Source: JAZTZP01 sp045637525
GTDB lineage: Bacteria; Bacillota; Clostridia; UBA1381
Reading direction: 5' to 3'
DNA: 5,636 nucleotides
Assembly (NCBI GenBank): GCA_045637525.1
Contig: JAZTZP010000055.1
Location: 1-5,636, forward strand
This document shows positions 5,295 to 5,636 of the stretch, piece after piece; the stretch's first letter is position 1, and each line of letters starts with the position of its first letter. The position numbers and the translations under genes are program-made. A model generated the notes under the pieces. The model saw only the letters and a program-made list of their open reading frames with translations, did not search any database and was not told the origin of the DNA.

Positions 5295-5460
5295 TATTTG
5301 TCTATCGGCAAATATGAAGCAGTGGCGAAACCACTATGAAGAAAATTCACTTTGCGAATTCATGAAGCAAAGCGTTCCTTAATGTTGCGATAGCAACACT
5401 TCATTAGCGTATCATCTTCATAGCCGCAGGCGACTTAATGTTCCGAAAGGAACGCTTCAT
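5295..5460. repeat. Tandem array of small hairpins with TGAAG/CTTCATT linkers
   Basis: The stems are tatttgtc/ggcaaata (5295-5314), agtgg/ccact (5321-5335), a degenerate attcac/gcgaat unit (about 5345-5359), tgttgc/gcaaca with a gata loop (5383-5398), a short gcc/ggc unit (5423-5431) and gttcc/ggaac with a gaaa loop (5440-5453). The units are joined by recurring tatgaag, catgaag, cttcatt, cttcata and cttcatt. The architecture matches the array at 1976-2132, but the linker is different. It fills the gap between the rRNA-operon terminator and the hydrolase remnant, where no gene is visible. Confidence 0.6.
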
Positions 5461-5462
5461 TG

Positions 5463-5494
5463 AAAAAAGACGATTCCGAAGAACCGTCTTTTTT
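5463..5494 (-). terminator. Terminator of the rRNA/tRNA operon
   Basis: On the - strand the stem gacggttc/gaatcgtc (one G-T pair) is capped by a TTCG tetraloop. Six A residues before it and six T residues after it extend the stem and supply the T tract. It starts two bases after the tRNA-Asn CCA end, so it ends the 5S-tRNA transcript. Confidence 0.9.
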
Positions 5495-5495
5495 C

Positions 5496-5571
5496 TGGCT
5501 CCTCAAGTTGGGCTCGAACCAACGACCCTGCGGTTAACAGCCGCATGCTCTGCCAACTGAGCTATTGAGGA
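5496..5571 (-). tRNA. tRNA-Asn (anticodon GUU)
   Basis: Read on the - strand, all arms pair. The acceptor is TCCTCAA with TTGAGGA, the D stem GCTC/GAGC, the anticodon stem TGCGG/CCGCA, and the T stem GTTGG/CCAAC with a TTCGAGC loop. The anticodon loop CTGTTAA gives anticodon GTT (5536-5538 on the + strand), which reads AAC and AAU. The discriminator is G and the CCA end is encoded (5496-5498). The gene is 76 nt. It lies eight bases after the 5S rRNA, as expected for an rRNA-operon tRNA. Confidence 0.97.
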
Positions 5572-5579
5572 ATGTTTGT

Positions 5580-5636
5580 TCCGGCAACTATCTATTTTCC
5601 CGGGCAGTCTCCCACCAAGTATCTTCGACGTGAAAG
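5580..5636 (-). rRNA. rrf: 5S rRNA, 3' part (cut by window edge)
   Basis: The - strand reads gatacttggtgggagactgc then ccgggaaaatagatagttgc, the typical 3' half of a clostridial 5S rRNA (helix IV/V region and the 3' strand of helix I ending near ccgga). The 5' half lies beyond the window. The 3' boundary is estimated to within a few bases. It implies a 16S-23S-5S operon continuing to the right. Confidence 0.85.

Overview
The window looks like chromosome from a low-GC Gram-positive anaerobe, most likely a gut Clostridia lineage near Ruminococcus/Oscillospiraceae. This rests on AT-rich intergenic DNA, strong AGGAGG-type ribosome binding sites, near-consensus sigma-A promoters, an encoded tRNA CCA end, and intergenic hairpin repeats of a style I associate with Oscillospirales. 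The genus assignment is inference.

Layout from left to right. Positions 1-100 hold a hairpin repeat cut by the window edge. A perfect promoter (145-173) then drives a roughly 165-nt, almost fully self-paired RNA ending in an intrinsic terminator (179-345). An unrecognised 95-residue gene (366-653, +) follows directly. It converges, through a shared bidirectional terminator, on an EamA/DMT-family transporter (688-1608, -). Positions 1609-2265 contain no gene. They hold two head-to-head copies of the hairpin repeat, a tandem array of five small hairpins, and the typA promoter.

The core of the window is a tight + strand operon: typA/bipA (2266-4089), tadA (4091-4561) and an unlisted 33-codon single-pass membrane protein (4558-4659) that overlaps tadA by ATGA. 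TypA is a ribosome-associated GTPase and TadA makes the wobble inosine in tRNA-Arg, so the operon has a translation theme. The small membrane protein is the exception and may resemble the Prli42/DUF4044 stressosome anchor. A strong hairpin (4684-4719) ends the region from both sides.

On the - strand, 4724-5224 is a decayed glycoside hydrolase (GH36/alpha-galactosidase-like). Its promoter, ribosome binding site and ATG survive, but they run into two in-frame stops after six codons, and only the C-terminal part remains. A second array of mini-hairpins with a different linker (5295-5460) follows. The right edge is the tail of an rRNA operon on the - strand: partial 5S rRNA, tRNA-Asn(GUU) and a UUCG-capped terminator.

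The items I rate most worth a second look are the structured RNA upstream of the 95-aa gene, the 33-aa membrane protein coupled to tadA, and the repeat family whose copies carry an outward-facing TATAAT box.
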